This document shows, in pieces, positions 1-10,800 of a DNA stretch of 64,000 nt. Position 1 is the first letter of the stretch; every line of letters begins with the position of its first letter. Made by a program: the position numbers and the translations under genes. Origin of the DNA: Agrypnia vestita (taxonomy: Eukaryota; Arthropoda; Insecta; Trichoptera; Phryganeidae); NCBI GenBank assembly GCA_016648135.1, contig JADDOH010008095.1, forward strand, positions 1 through 64,000, in the 5' to 3' direction. The notes beneath the pieces are model-generated. The model ran no database searches. It was not told the DNA's origin and saw only the letters and a program-made list of their open reading frames with translations.

Positions 1-198
1 CACAACCCACCGGTGGTTATGGTGGTGGACAGCCCTTGGTGTCACATCGAAAATAAGCGAGTTTGGTGGGGAGTGGCTGTGCGTGGGTGGGAGTGGGTGA
101 CGAAAATGTGTTTTCTAGCACATCGTTTTGTTATGGGAAGGCCGCAAATGCTTCAGATTGTTTCAAAATAGGCGCGCCGACTGTGTTGGTGAGTATCA
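1..198 (+). mobile_element. Non-autonomous Helitron fragment (family A), cut by window edge
   Basis: This segment matches, in reverse complement, the middle of three fuller copies in the window (20886-21374, 55265-55761, 56509-57037). Shared landmarks are the GTGGTTATGGTGGTGGA block, the AAAATGTGTTTTCTAGCACA block and the GCGCGCCGACTGTGT block. Homology stops near 198, so the 3' terminal hairpin and CTAG end are missing here; the 5' end lies outside the window. Confidence 0.75.
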
Positions 199-820
199 TG
201 TACCTATTATCCTGTTAGTGTCTCTAATAAATATTTAAAAAAATACAGTACAGTACAAAACATACGAAACCGGTAAACGTATAGTTACTAGTTAAGTGGT
301 TAATACAAAGTTGCTTAATTAAAATTGATAATTATATTCAACCAAAAAGTTAACACTATAAACATCGGAAATACAATCAAAATCCTTAATTGGCTCCGAA
401 TAAATTAGACGAGTAAGTTAAAGGATTTTATTGATGAAAGTAATTTTGTTAAATGCAAGCAAAGAATAATAAATTTCTGAATAAGATTTTCATTTTTAAA
501 TCCTTTGTATTAACATCACCGTCGTCATTGATTTCTTGTGGAAAAATTTTGCAAGTGAAAATTAACCCACTTCCCGTCATCGAATCAAGCTGAAATTTTG
601 CAAACTGACTTGATGTCGATGACAATGCATTCTCACATACACACGTTCACACACACAAATGCAAATTTATATCAGATGTTTGGGCAAGTCCCTACTTTAT
701 CGTACTATTCTAAAATAATTTAAATTGCGACCACTTTAGAATTTATAACTTTATTTAAAATTGCTACAAAACAAAGGCTGCTTCTTATTATGTTAAATAA
801 TTTTATTAGTTGTGAATCAA
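199..820. other. AT-rich stretch without a gene
   Basis: No coding region seen. Around 540-660 there is a diverged echo of the core of the ACTCCC repeat family (the sequence ATCGAATCAAGCTGAAATTT and its surroundings), followed by a short CA-rich run. The rest is low-complexity AT-rich DNA. Confidence 0.4.
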
Positions 821-821
821 A

Positions 822-1378
822 AAAAGTAACCCATAAAAACCAAGTTTTTATTATACTCCCTTTTGTAAAATATAACAATAATTAAAGACGAATTAAAGCA
901 TATAACATAACACTAAACTTACAGTAATTTAATATTTTTCTAAAATGTCAGATGTTTTGAGCTTTGATAAGACACTTCATGCTTTGAAGATTAAATTCTA
1001 AAAACATTTGTCAGTCAATTTAGATTTTCGACATTCGTAGTGAAGTACCTATTATGTATACCGACGGAGTAATTCAAATTTATAAAATATTCCGCGACGT
1101 TATCGGGCCGCCGTTACTAGTAATCAAACTTTTGTAATGATTCCAATTTGAAAAAACCAATAAAATTGCTAAAAATCCGAAATTATACTATAATTATTAA
1201 TTTTTTTTAACGAAAATTTGATAGATCTTCTTGATCGTCGCCACGAGTCTACTTGCCAAGTATCAGCTCGATTGGATCACGGGAAAAGGGTCAAAAATCG
1301 ATTCAAAGTTTTTTTTTTTGACGGCAAGCCGGCAAGCAAGCAAGCAGACGCCACGAGTTGATATAAAGGGAGTAAAAA
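822..1378 (-). repeat. ACTCCC-family interspersed repeat, full-length copy
   Basis: Reverse-oriented copy of a roughly 550-bp repeat found about ten times in the window. It opens with AACCCATAAAAACCAAG, has the inner pair ACTCCCTTT/AAAGGGAGT near its ends, and carries the conserved core GATCACGGGAAAAGGGT and CGACGGAGTAATTCAAAT. No long open frame. The inner inverted motif next to TA looks MITE-like, but conserved sequence continues outside it on one side, so the true termini and class are unknown. Confidence 0.8.
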
Positions 1379-1642
1379 TGTGAAAATTTTATAAAAGTAA
1401 TGACAGAATGGATATATACTGCATAATATTATCTATCAGTTAAACCTAAAAGGACTGATACAACAAATTGTATGAAAATCTTTTTATTCAGTAACCAGTT
1501 TCAGGCAGTTTCATATTAAAATTTATCCAGCGGAATTGAATTGTAATCAAGAATAATTTTCCAGCGTCAGATCCATTATTTGAGACATCCAAATGTAAAC
1601 GAAGGTAATTTCGCTGCTCAGTGCTCATACTTTTCCCCTTTT

Positions 1643-1970
1643 TACTCCCTTTCTTTTAACTCGTAGCGTCTGCGGTTTGTTGTCTGCCGGAAAAACTTTG
1701 GATCGATTTTTAACCCTTTTCCCGTGACACAATCGAGCTGAAACTTTGCAGGCAGACTCGTGGCGACGGTAAAAATGATATAACAAATTTTCGTTTAAAA
1801 AAATTAGTAATTATAGTATAATTTAGAATTTTAAGATATTTTAATGTTTTTTTCAAATTGGAATCAATATAAATGAGTAATGACCCCGGAGCGTGCAGTA
1901 GGCACGAAAGCTGATTCAATGAGAAAGGGAGTATAATAAATATTTGGTTTTTGTGGGTTAGTTTTTTTAT
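1643..1970 (+). repeat. ACTCCC-family repeat, short form
   Basis: Forward copy of about 330 bp. Left end TTTACTCCCTTTCTTTTAAC and right end GAAAGGGAGTATAATAAA followed by TTTTTGTGGGTTAG match the long copies, but the inner section with CGACGGAGTAATTC is replaced by a short unrelated piece. Similar short forms lie at 24160-24482, 27145-27532, 28157-28432 and 62866-63150, so this is a real subfamily. Confidence 0.75.
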
Positions 1971-2267
1971 CGTTTTTCATAGAAATCCACGCAAATTAAA
2001 ATTAAATTTTCAGAATTTCTCTACCTTCCTCAAGACCCATTGAAGCAAAACATTCAACTTTTCAATAAACTTATTTTAAAAATTTGTTTGTGTTACCATT
2101 TAATTATTTTTTTCTTATTTAAAATATTTACAAACATGAATTAATATATTTTTTAGAATTAATTTATTGGGTTTCAATTATAAATCTTTTTGCAAGGTTT
2201 TCAAAACAGCGGAGATATCTGAAAACTTTAAAAAAAGTTTTGAATGCATCGAGGAATGTAGAATGCG

Positions 2268-2286
2268 ACTCTCTCTCTCTCTCTCC
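2268..2286. repeat. (CT)n microsatellite
   Basis: A pure CT run followed by CCCC. Further simple AC- and GA-rich tracts follow at about 2440-2490. Confidence 0.85.
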
Positions 2287-2828
2287 CCAATTTTCATTGC
2301 AAAATTGAAATAATGAGACAATATCACTCACATATGATTTAAAACAGAAACAAATAAGTTTTAACAAAATTTCCACCCGTTCAGTATTGATGTTATACAA
2401 CCTGTCGCGCACGATGCTCGTCTACTCGAATCTCGATACTCGCACGCACGCACACACACACTCATATACAATAGAAAGAGAGAGACAGAGGGAGAAAGTT
2501 GCATGGAGGGGGCATAACGCTTTTTCCTTACGTGACGATTTCTACCAGTAAACTCCTATCGCAAGCCGCGTTAAGCCATTAAATAAATATATGCAATACT
2601 TATTATCTATTAGGGTTATTAAATAGCCTTTTACAATTTGTAAAACCTATTTAAAATATAATAAAATAGTAAAATAAATTAAGCGTTGTTTTGTTTACAG
2701 AGTGGAAGTTCATGATTAACACAATAATTTATATACAACGTTTTAATATTGCCTCTGAAGATGAAGGTTGTGACCATCGAAAGCGTTTAGGCTTATATAA
2801 CTCAAATAAGTGGAATAAAACGTTGTGT

Positions 2829-3650
2829 ATAAAAAAACTAACCCATAAAAACCAAGTTTTTATTTTACTCCCTTTCTTTGTAAATTAAGTTTACCATCAT
2901 GCAATTAAATAATTGATTGACTGAAAATGAAACATTTATAGAAAAATATCTATGTCAAAAATCTCTAAAAATATCTCTTTATCTCCATTTGAATTTTCTT
3001 TTCTTTTTATTTCCTCTTATATTCGCTTTGGAGAATAATAATCTTAACAATTAAAGACGAATTAAAACATATAACATAACACTAAACTTACAGGAAATTA
3101 ATATATTTCTTGTCAGATGTTTTGAGCTTTGATAAGACACTTCATGCTTTGATGTCTAATTCTAAAAACATGAATTTTCAGCGTAAAATGATTTAACGAG
3201 TCAGAATCAGATTTGAGTAATGTTGAATTATTCAAAACTAAGCAGAAATCTAAAAGAAATAATTTATTATTTGAATTCTTCCCAAAAAAACGAAGTGTGC
3301 TATCATCATCTGTGAACCAATTGTCATAAATTTTCGAAATTCGTAGTGAAGTACCTCTTATATCTACCGACGGAGTAATTCAAATTTTAAATATTCCGTG
3401 ACGTTATCAGACCGCCGTTGTAATGATTCCAATTTGAAAAAAACATTAAAAATTAAAAAAATTCAAAAATATACGATAATTATTATTTTTTCTTAACGAA
3501 AATTTGACAGATCTTCTTGATCGTCGCTACGAGTCTGCTCGCAAAGGTTCAGCTCGATTCGATCACGGGAAAAGGGTTAAAAATTGATCCAAAGTTTTTG
3601 CGTCAAACAAGCAGACGCCACGAGTTAATATAAAGGAAGTAAAAATAGAT
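2829..3650 (-). repeat. ACTCCC-family repeat with internal insertion
   Basis: Reverse copy running from AACCCATAAAAACCAAG (2839) to AAGGAAGTAAAAATAG. It is about 250 bp longer than the other full copies; extra sequence at about 2900-3030 and 3180-3320 separates blocks that are adjacent elsewhere. The block ATAACATAACACTAAACTTA and the GATCACGGGAAAAGGGT core are intact. Confidence 0.7.
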
Positions 3651-4350
3651 TGATGATAATGTAATGGGTGAAAATTTTCTTTAATAAGAAAAAAAAACAA
3701 CGAAAATCTAACGAGTTTCAAAAGCATGATTCACCATTGACGTTTTCGCCGCGTTTCGATTTGACTTTTAGCCGAATTGCTCTCCTATTATCCTTTGTTC
3801 GAGGGTCTTTAATCACACTGTCGTCGTGGCCGTTTCGTCTGGCCATTGACTCCGCTTTTCAAGGTCCCAGGGGTTACGTCTGTTTGGCAATGCAACCTTT
3901 GGGGAGCTGGTAACAGAGTACGCGCGGAGCAAAAAAGTCTGGAACGTCGCAAGTGGCCGGCTGCATCTGGATCCAAAGTGCAGACAAATCAAAGTATCAA
4001 GACGAACTTAGAGGTTAAATTGTTTTCGCGAAAATTTAATTTTCTCTCGTTTTTCGGCAACGGCTGTCCTGAAAACTGTCGACACCAATAAAAAGATAAT
4101 TGTAAAATTGAAATTGAATTTGTATTTTCTTCAAGGGTGAATATATTCATAAAATATATGAAGTTATATTAGATTTAATAAAAATGTATAGATTTATTCC
4201 AGTGTCGCTAAATTTAGTTACTATAATTGAACTAAGTACTAGTATTTAGTTATATTGAACATAAACCACAAATTGCTCATATTAATATTATTTAAGTTTT
4301 TTTTGATAAACCCATAAAGTGTGATCGCTCATAGTAACTGTAGCTGTAAA
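3651..4350. other. Unclassified segment with a GC-elevated core (3720-4010)
   Basis: Two overlapping short frames (81 codons each) cross the core but share no recognisable domain. The core is clearly richer in GC than its surroundings and could be a decayed exon, an LTR/leader piece or a repeat with no second copy here. The remainder to 4350 is AT-rich and featureless. Confidence 0.3.
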
Positions 4351-4354
4351 AATA

Positions 4355-5082
4355 TGAAGACCCCATGGCAAGAAGTTGTTAACTAACATTTTTGTCAAAA
4401 ATGAGTTTATAAGCCGTCTAAACTAAATATTGTACGCTCTTTTCATTGGAAATAAGTTCAGTTTTCATAAAAATCAAATCAGTTACTAACGGGAAGAACA
4501 TGTTATCTTCAATAATAACATGTTCGTGCCATCATTCTGAAATTAAAACGCCTTTTAATTTGATTGGAATATTTATGGTTAATATAAATTTTACTCTGGC
4601 AGTACTGTAATATATTTGTTTTAATTTGAAGACTATTATAATATGTACTTATATATTATTTTTCAAAATTTTTAAATAATTAATAGTACAATACATACCA
4701 AGTTTTGTATTATTAATTAACATGCCAGGAATTTTGTAATTTTGGATAATGGATGGTAAAAACGGATAGCATTTGAAGGGTTGTTTGATGTTCGTGTTTT
4801 ACCAATTTTAAAAAGGTGTTATTCTATTAAAAATGAGTTAAAGAGGCGAAAAATGGTTGTTAACTACATTTTTTTAGGGAAAATTAGTATATTTTTATTT
4901 TTTTGTGCATCAATACGTTTTTTTACTTTGTAAATATTTTTTTGATATTTTAGTGACATAAATCAATAAAAATTAATCTTGAATTAGCAATAAAACATAA
5001 TTTTCAAAGGCGAAATGCAAATGTCTAATTATCTCAAAATGACTTGAATGTTAGTTAAAATATTCTTGCAATGGGGTCTTCA
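4355..5082. mobile_element. TIR element (MITE-like), TA target duplication
   Basis: Terminal inverted repeats TGAAGACCCCATGGCAAGAA at the left and its near-perfect reverse complement (TTCTTGCAATGGGGTCTTCA) at the right, flanked on both sides by TA. The 728-bp interior is AT-rich with no coding capacity. TA duplication fits the Tc1/mariner superfamily, but termini alone cannot settle that. Confidence 0.7.
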
Positions 5083-5152
5083 TATATGATCTGCTTTTAG
5101 TAATTTTTAACAAAAGTATGTTTAATCGTCTTCCTTGCACTGTACCAACTCA

Positions 5153-5350
5153 TTACCTAGGTAAGCTGTTGGGGTCGGCTCTTCTCGTTCTCAGGCTGTA
5201 TCTTATTCGGTTCTGGGTGTCACTTTCATCCTGGTCGTTTCTCTGTAGTATTTTGTACCATTGAGTCATCCAGGAGATCTTTGTTCTTCCTCTGGATGAC
5301 TGTCGATGAAGCTCCACAGACATTGCCTGCTTCACCGTGTGAACTGGTGG
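5153..5350 (-). mobile_element. RTE-like LINE, C-terminal reverse transcriptase remnant
   Basis: A 60-codon frame reading MKQAMSVELHRQSSRGRTK and ending RRADPNSLPR. This basic GR-rich tail with a closing ADP motif is typical of the region after the reverse transcriptase domain in RTE-like non-LTR elements of insects. It is 5' truncated; nothing upstream restores the polymerase domain. Confidence 0.6.
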
Positions 5351-5699
5351 TCTCCATCCTATGTGCCCATACTATTTTCTACATTTATATTTACTTAATT
5401 ATTTTACGCGGTGTTATCTAGTTATGTATTAGATTTTTTTAAATTGTAAAATGTGTTTACCGTTGAAACAAAATAAATAATTAAATAAACGCATAAAAAA
5501 CAATACGTATGTGCTCTTTTTTTTCAATTGGTTGAGCAATTTTGTAGATTGACATTAAATTTTTATTTTATTTTATTATTTGTTTTAATCTACTATATTC
5601 ATTAATTATATTATATTAATTTATTTAATTAATTATATTAATTAGAATTCAACAGATATTTTTGTATATATATAGATATATAAATAGTAAAAGTAAAAA

Positions 5700-5941
5700 T
5701 ATGAAGCGTAGGTATCGTCGTACGATGAGGCAAATACTGGAAAACCTCCCTGACCATATATACATTACACGTATTACTTATAAAAAATGATAATTTTACT
5801 TTTTCTTCTTATGATCACTGAGTTTTATTTGTGTCTGTTAAAACAATCTTAAATATCATTGTCTTATCTGTGTCGCCCTATGATTGAGGGAGACATATAT
5901 ATTGTTGTATTATTTTCTTAATAATAATAATAATAATAATA
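5700..5941 (+). mobile_element. LINE 3' end with (TAA)n tail
   Basis: The stretch GTGTCGCCCTATGATTGAGG with GGGAGACAT resembles the 3' untranslated end of the LINE copy at 60690-61170, and it closes with an ATA/TAA run at 5919-5941 as expected for target-primed insertion. No protein can be read. Confidence 0.5.
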
Positions 5942-5944
5942 TTT

Positions 5945-6390
5945 GGATAATTTAAATAGCGCTGTTTTCGCGAATACTCACCTCAAGGGCGCTTTACACA
6001 GAAAAATTATCTTTCAAAATAACTTACTGCTAAATAGAAAAACTTATTTTGCTTGCATACCACCTATTCACTAGGTGGTATGCAAGAAATGGAATTAAAG
6101 CTTAATACTATAATAGTTGGGAGTGCCTGAAAGAATTAGGTGTTTTCGCGGAGTGCACAATAGGAGTGGAAAACATTAGCTAGAGTTGTTGTGGTCAGAT
6201 TTTATAGGTTTTTACAGAATTGCCTAAATAAATGCGTCTTAAGTTGTCTTTTGAACTGTGGTAAGCTGTCTGTTTGTCTCAGTTTATTAGGTAGTTTGTT
6301 CCATAACTTTGGTCCAGCCACCGAGAAAGCACGATCCCCGAAATTAGTTTTGTGGACGCGATTTACTTTAGCTAACCTTACCATGTATCT
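5945..6390 (-). mobile_element. CR1/L2-like LINE, C-terminal fragment
   Basis: The reverse-strand frame at 6202-6384 contains FGDRAFSVAGPKLWNKLP followed by LRQTDSLPQFKRQLKTHLF. The 'RAFSVAGPxLWNxLP...LKTHLF' pattern is the classic extreme C terminus of CR1/L2-type reverse transcriptases. It ends at a stop near 6202; the 3' untranslated region continues to about 5945 and holds a short palindrome around GCATACCACCTA (about 6055-6085). Confidence 0.8.
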
Positions 6391-6419
6391 TCCTATTGGA
6401 CGACCAAATAAATAAATAA

Positions 6420-6850
6420 ATAACGAGTGGCCTTTTCGGCTGCCGCGCCCAAACGGTTAACAGCGCTGTTCGCTGATTTTATCTAAGTTTTGTACGTTTT
6501 TGTATCTCCCCGGACCCTTTGTCCCTATGTAGGGCGCGGCCGGCAGGCAGGCGTGACGTCACACTTGATATGATTCAACAGAGAGCCTTAATTCCTTAAC
6601 ACAAAGGGTGCCACGCTACACGGCGCCATGATCATTTCACGGTGCAATTTTTGACAGTGCTCATTTCATGCCAGGATTGACGCGCGCTGGCTTCAGAGGA
6701 CGAACGGTTTGCACGTATGGAGAAGATGGCTCACAATACTTTTCGTGCGTGCGTTCGCGTGCAAAATAAAGATGGTTGTATTGTCTGTGCTTCAAGAAGT
6801 GCGTGCGATCGTGAACAAATTTTATTTAAATGACAGTTCGGAAACAAATC
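6420..6850. other. Unclassified, GC-richer stretch
   Basis: Contains GGGCGCGGCCGGCAGGCAGG and a CGTGACGTCAC palindrome near 6550. No open frame of note and no second copy in the window. Confidence 0.3.
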
Positions 6851-7297
6851 CACTGGAATTGTATTAAGTTTATTAGTTATAATATTTTATTCATTTCTAT
6901 CTGTGAAAATCTGTTTGGATATTATAAGAATGACCTTGTATATAATTTCTTTAAAATGCCAGTGAATGTATGGACTCACTAGAAAAACAGATTCACTGTA
7001 ACATGTATACATTTTGTTACTATCCATGCATATGATTTTTTATATATATTACTCTACTTTCACTATTGCTTTTGTATTTTACAATATATACTCTTCTTAT
7101 TATCCACATTTTATATTTATATACTCAATTAATTAATTAATTAATTTTATAGTTATATAGTATTTTGTTGAATATCTTTATTATTTTTTGTTCTCAATAT
7201 ATTGTTCAGCTGCTCATCTCGGCACAGGTTCTTCCTAGTGAGATGAGCGGCTCCATCTCCTATGTCATGTAACAAGATGAAGATAAATAAATAAAAA
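6851..7297 (+). mobile_element. LINE 3' untranslated tail
   Basis: AT-rich sequence closing with AGATGAAGATAAATAAATAA, the A-rich tandem tail of a non-LTR retrotransposon. It abuts the next LINE copy directly. No coding sequence remains. Confidence 0.45.
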
Positions 7298-7373
7298 TTC
7301 TAACTAGAAGTCATTCAGGTTTAACCGTGGAAACTGCGGCTACTAACTAATTCTTTAATTCCCCACTGCAAAA

Positions 7374-8069
7374 TAGTGATGGGTCCGCTCTGTACTCACT
7401 ACTACAATGTAGTACTAAATTACATTGAAGTGTACACTTCACACATTTTGAAGTGCAGTGCACACTACAAACTACACACCTCAAAGTTATTGAAAGTATA
7501 TACTTCAAATAGTACACTTCATTTCAAAGCGAACCGTACAAAGTACAAACACTTCAAAGTTATCGAAAGTACGAGCACATACTTCAAATAGTACATTTTT
7601 TATGTGAAATTTTTGGGAAGTTGATGTAGATAAATGAATGGGATTGAATGAAGAAATCTGGTTGGCGACCTTTTTTTTTCCGGCGACCCCTTTTTTTTTT
7701 AGTCAGCAAATATAATTACTTCACTAGTACTACAATTACTTCATTGGTACTACAATTTCGTTTTTTTTTAGTCAGCAAATATAATTACTTCACTAGTACT
7801 ACAATTACTTCATTGGTACTACAAATTCGTTTTTTTTTAGTCAGCAAATATAATTACTTCACTATTACTACAATTATTTCATTTCATTACTTCACTTCAT
7901 TAATACTACAATTACTTCATTAGTACTACAATTTCGTAGTGCTACAATTACTTCACTTCATTTACTTTTTACTACAAATGTAGTGTACACTTGTTAGTCT
8001 TCAAACTGGTGAACGTGTGTGTGTGTGTGTTGTGGTCTTCATTTTGAAATGTAGTTTTTCCCTTCGCTA
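7374..8069 (+). mobile_element. hAT-type MITE with internal minisatellite (copy 1)
   Basis: Short inverted termini TAGTGATGGG and CCCTTCGCTA, flanked by 8-bp direct repeats CTGCAAAA (7366-7373) and CTGCAAAG (8070-8077). TAG(T/C)GA..GGG termini plus an 8-bp duplication are hallmarks of the hAT superfamily. It has no transposase; the interior is built from CACTTCA/TACTACAA-type repeats, including about three copies of a ~68-bp unit starting AGTCAGCAAATATAATTACT. An open frame across it (7648-7923) is only the translated repeat. Confidence 0.9.
7700..7960. repeat. Minisatellite inside the hAT MITE
   Basis: Three near-identical ~68-bp units (AGTCAGCAAATATAATTACT, then ACTAGTACTACAATTACTTC and a T-run) followed by shorter decayed units. 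The inverted copy at 14476-15284 has its own array of ~37-bp units of the same words, so the array has expanded differently in each copy. Confidence 0.85.
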
Positions 8070-8720
8070 CTGCAAAGGCTTCCTAGACTAGGCAAACAGA
8101 TTCGAGCAACTTGACGTCCTTGCCAATAACTGTTTAATATTCAAATATATATTAAAAGGTGTAGTGAAAAATTACTAGTATTTGTCAAATTGGATTTAAA
8201 TAATTGATTTGTATTTGTTTTGTTTGTTTGTTGAGTGAGATGATTAACTGTTATGTAAATTTTTTATTATATTATGACTTTCAAAGCTTGTGCTATTGCT
8301 TTTCACTATATATTATTACTTTTTTTTGTTTTTGAATTTCTATTATATTACGTTTTCCTTATGCTTCTACTTGTTATATGCTTGCTTTTTACTTTATATT
8401 ATATTTATCTTTATATGTATCTGTATTTAAAGCATTTTCTTTCCACTTTGTGCCGAAATTATTTTTACATGTTATAATTTTTTTTTCTTTAAACTATATA
8501 GTCTCTTAATGTACATTTTACATATCTGTTTGTAAAAGCCCTGTAGGGCGTAAATAAATAAATAAAAAAAAATAAAAAAATTAAAGCAGTTTGGTCGAGG
8601 TTGGGTTAAAATAATGACATAAAAGAAGAAACGTGTTTGATAGGAAAACCGAATTTTTCCAATTCCAGGTCTCGTGTGTATTTTGTTTGAAGATACGTTA
8701 CATCTAGCGTTAAGATAGCG

Positions 8721-8850
8721 TTGTTTCATCAACACTATTCTTACCATGAAGCATTAAATTTCCACAACCTAAAAACTTTGGAACATCGAAGAGCGCGTGC
8801 TGATCTAATACTCTTATTTAAACTGCTGAGAAGATATCCCGTCTGTCCCG
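8721..8850 (+). mobile_element. LINE reverse transcriptase fragment
   Basis: Readable as YHEALNFHNLKTLEHRRARA followed by DLILLFKLL. The 'L..LNL.TLE.RR.RADLILLFK' pattern is the usual segment C-terminal to the thumb of jockey/CR1-like reverse transcriptases. Both ends are lost; the frame runs on to 9020 without further similarity. Confidence 0.55.
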
Positions 8851-8979
8851 GCCAACTGGAGTTAATATCAATTGTTCGAAGAATATTTTTTCTCATTGAA
8901 AGAAGGCTTGAACTTTGTGGTGACATTATTATTAAAATAAAACATAAATCACTTTGTTTTCACCACTTTATTCGATTAT

Positions 8980-9022
8980 ACAATATCCAAGTTTCGAGAA
9001 CAATGTTCTATCCATCATGATT
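8980..9022 (-). ncRNA. Decayed hammerhead ribozyme (family 1)
   Basis: On the reverse strand the stem II sequence AGAACATTGTTCT and GAAAC are kept, but CTGATGA has become ATGATGG and helix I no longer pairs cleanly. Inverted partner of 9404-9448; probably inactive. Confidence 0.5.
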
Positions 9023-9403
9023 GTGTACTAAAAATTGGAAAAGCTAAACCATGTAAGTGTGTTACGGTGAAGAGGATGATGAGGGTGGGGGGGGATCGGA
9101 GGTATTAATTATGAAATGTCATCTGAAGGGGATGGAATTTTAAGTGGAAAAATATTCAATTATGGGTTGTGCACAAATTTAAAGCTTTAACTAGCAATGT
9201 TGAGTGAATACTTGAAATAAGGAAAAATGTTAATATTAATTCAAATATAATAAACACTCAGACTAAATTTGTGCACAACCAACCATTGAATATTTTTTCA
9301 CTTAAGATTCCATTCCCTTCAGATGACATTTCTTATAATTAACACCTCCGACCCCACCGTAACACCCTTGCATGGTTTAACTTCATCAATTTTTAGTACA
9401 CAA

Positions 9404-9448
9404 ACAATCCTGATGAAGGGAACATTGTTCTCGAAACATGTAGATTGT
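9404..9448 (+). ncRNA. Hammerhead ribozyme (family 1)
   Basis: Helix I is ACAATC (9404-9409) with GATTGT (9443-9448), 6 bp. Core CTGATGA 9410-9416, one extra A, stem II GGGAAC-ATT-GTTCTC (one G.U), core GAAAC 9433-9437, then the self-complementary stem III ACATGT and GTA with the predicted cut after 9442. All invariant core positions are present. Palindromic stem III of this size suggests activity as a dimer, as described for Penelope-like hammerheads. Confidence 0.85.
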
Positions 9449-9499
9449 ACAATCTAATAAAGTGGTGAAAACAAAGGAGTTAATCTCCTTTCATGCTCC

Positions 9500-9800
9500 C
9501 TGCAGACGAACCCGACAGAACGTGCTCTTCCATGTTCCGAGAAATATAAAAAATTAAAATGGCAATGGGTAGGTTATGTTGCCAGATAAGGAATAGACAG
9601 ATGGGCACCCAGAGTTAGGCGGGGAGACCACGGGACAAGAAAAGAGAAAGAGGCCGCTCTCAAAAAAGATGGGCCGATGATATTATCCCCGTCGCAGGTA
9701 GTGGGTGAATAAGAAAACTCAAAGAAGAGAAGATTGGAGAGCATTAGAAGAGGCCTGAAGAAAGCATTTACCGAGATGAAGACCCTAAGACCCATTGCGG
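9500..9800 (+). mobile_element. RTE-like LINE C-terminal remnant
   Basis: Readable across frameshifts: LKWQWVGYVAR near 9555, then RSQKRWADDIIPVAGSGW near 9655, then an EDWRALEEA-like piece near 9735. This is the 'W.GHVAR...GRP..RW.DDI...AG..W...A' tail seen after the reverse transcriptase in RTE-like LINEs. An internal stop follows the AR of the first block; clearly dead. Confidence 0.6.
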
Positions 9801-9809
9801 GCAACCGAA

Positions 9810-10100
9810 GGTACCCAATGCGGAAATCCGCAGGACCTGCGACATACAAGGCATTGTAAGATGGAGCAGACAGAGAAGGCGTTTCTGGAGGGACCATGCC
9901 GAGAGAATGGACCAGACAGACTTCCCAGAGCCGTGATGCGCGGGATTCCAGAGACCACCAAAGAGATGAAGAGAATGCTGGACATCCTCGTCACAAGACC
10001 AGGACTAACCTGTCCATACAGATTAAGGATCTAATAAAAGAAGAAGCATTTAACAGGGCCGTTCTTCAATATTTGGTTTATCTGATTTTGTGAGGATCTT
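9810..10100 (+). mobile_element. Second LINE C-terminal remnant, abutting
   Basis: Reads AEIRRTCDIQGIVRWSRQRR then RFWRDHAERMD and RLPRAVMRGIP. This tail type (IRR.C.IQ..VRW.RQRRR.W..H..RM) belongs to a second LINE lineage, joined directly to the first remnant. The frame is broken near 9900. Confidence 0.55.
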
Positions 10101-10384
10101 CGCAGACGCCTTATGTTCCTGTCCGGGAAGTTCACCAATAGAATTATCGCCCTTGCTAAGGGGATATGCGCCAGACGTGTAAGAAGATAAGGACATTTTT
10201 ATCACTGAGTAAACAGTGTTGTAATCCTTTAACTACGGATTATATCACAATCATCGCGAACTAATAAATAAAAATATTTTTATCTCTTAATGTAAATATA
10301 CAAGGGGGTGGCTAAATCCAAACCTTAAAAAGTAAACTACAAAAATGTTATTATGTTCTGGTTTGCATCTCTGGAGTATTGTGC
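10101..10384. other. Unclassified AT-rich stretch
   Basis: No open frame, no second copy and no structure recognised between the LINE remnant and the Penelope-related repeat. Confidence 0.3.
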
Positions 10385-10548
10385 CGTATTTTTACGACCT
10401 TTCGGGCTGACTTTTCGGATCCAATTGCAGGGTTCATCATCAGGGCTGATCACGTCGGCCTGAAAGATGGCATAAACATGGCATAATACCCTAGAAGACA
10501 CAAACCAGAAGATTCTGAGTGGCCGTGAAAACCTTAGAACAAGTTAGT
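10385..10548 (-). mobile_element. Penelope-like terminal repeat, foldback (family 2)
   Basis: Carries, in both orientations around a short centre, the family-2 block (GTCGTAACAACACGGCATAA-like sequence with TACCCCAGAAGACACAAAC) seen also at 15535-16140 and 23750-23935. A decayed hammerhead lies at 10406-10445 on the reverse strand. Confidence 0.65.
10406..10445 (-). ncRNA. Decayed hammerhead ribozyme (family 2)
   Basis: Reverse strand reads CTGATGA, stem II GAACCC...TTGGATCC, then GAAAA in place of GAAAC. The first helix I pair is also lost. Likely inactive. Confidence 0.5.
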
Positions 10549-10800
10549 ATGTAACCACTTACGGAGGTATCTACCGGTTTCGAGACGAACCCATCTTTTC
10601 GTCAGGACAACCACTACACTTGTATGTAAATATCACTACACACCACAACCATAGTATTATTTACACTCTAACACCGTCCCAAAATATTCACTAGCGTGTT
10701 AATTTAACCGATTACATATAACAACGATAAAAATCTAAACAAATAAATATCTAAAAATCTACATAAGTGGTTATATACTAACATTACTAACATTTTTAAA
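10543..10800 (-). mobile_element. Penelope-like terminal repeat (family 3)
   Basis: The hammerhead at 10568-10609 (reverse) plus flanking sequence resembles the termini at 24660-25020 and 30225-30640, including a GTGGTTA..TACTAA block downstream of the ribozyme. A second, weaker echo of that block lies at about 10765-10800. No coding region. Confidence 0.5.
10568..10609 (-). ncRNA. Hammerhead ribozyme (family 3)
   Basis: Reverse strand: helix I TGTC with GATA (one U.G), core CTGACGA, extra A, stem II AAGATG-GGTT-CGTCTC (wobbles and one mismatch), GAAAC, stem III ACCGGT, GTA. The core is intact; stem II is weakened compared with 24939-24980. Confidence 0.7.

Larger units (their letters stand above)
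7300..8582 (+). mobile_element. Jockey-like LINE 3' end, interrupted by a hAT MITE
   Basis: Matches the end of the fuller copy at 41690-42722 and that at 13812-14337: the tail of the coding frame (AACTAGAAGTCATTC...), then the untranslated block GCAACTTGACGTC... and the terminal GTAAAAGCCCTGTAGGGCG with a TAAA tail. Homology stops at 7373 and resumes at 8070, exactly at the ends of the inserted element 7374-8069, so one LINE was split by a later insertion. Confidence 0.85.
8955..9482. mobile_element. Foldback Penelope-like element remnant (family 1)
   Basis: A large imperfect palindrome: arms of about 220 bp run outward from a ~80-bp centre. The right arm in forward sense holds, in order, a GIY-YIG protein tail (ACTTGAAATAAGGAAAAATG, about 9210-9262), a ~140-bp untranslated stretch, a hammerhead (9404-9448) and the end ATAAAGTGGTGAAAACAAAG. 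The left arm is the same 3' region inverted, with a decayed hammerhead. The piece at 16200-16625 is the same family with more of the coding tail. Confidence 0.75.

Noticed and set aside
7648..7923. 91-codon forward ORF with repeated FFLVSKYNYF units
   Set aside because: It is the translated minisatellite of the hAT MITE; the inverted copy has no matching frame.
9574..9994. Reverse-strand ORFs of 69-107 codons
   Set aside because: They are antisense to two LINE C-terminal remnants that read well on the forward strand.
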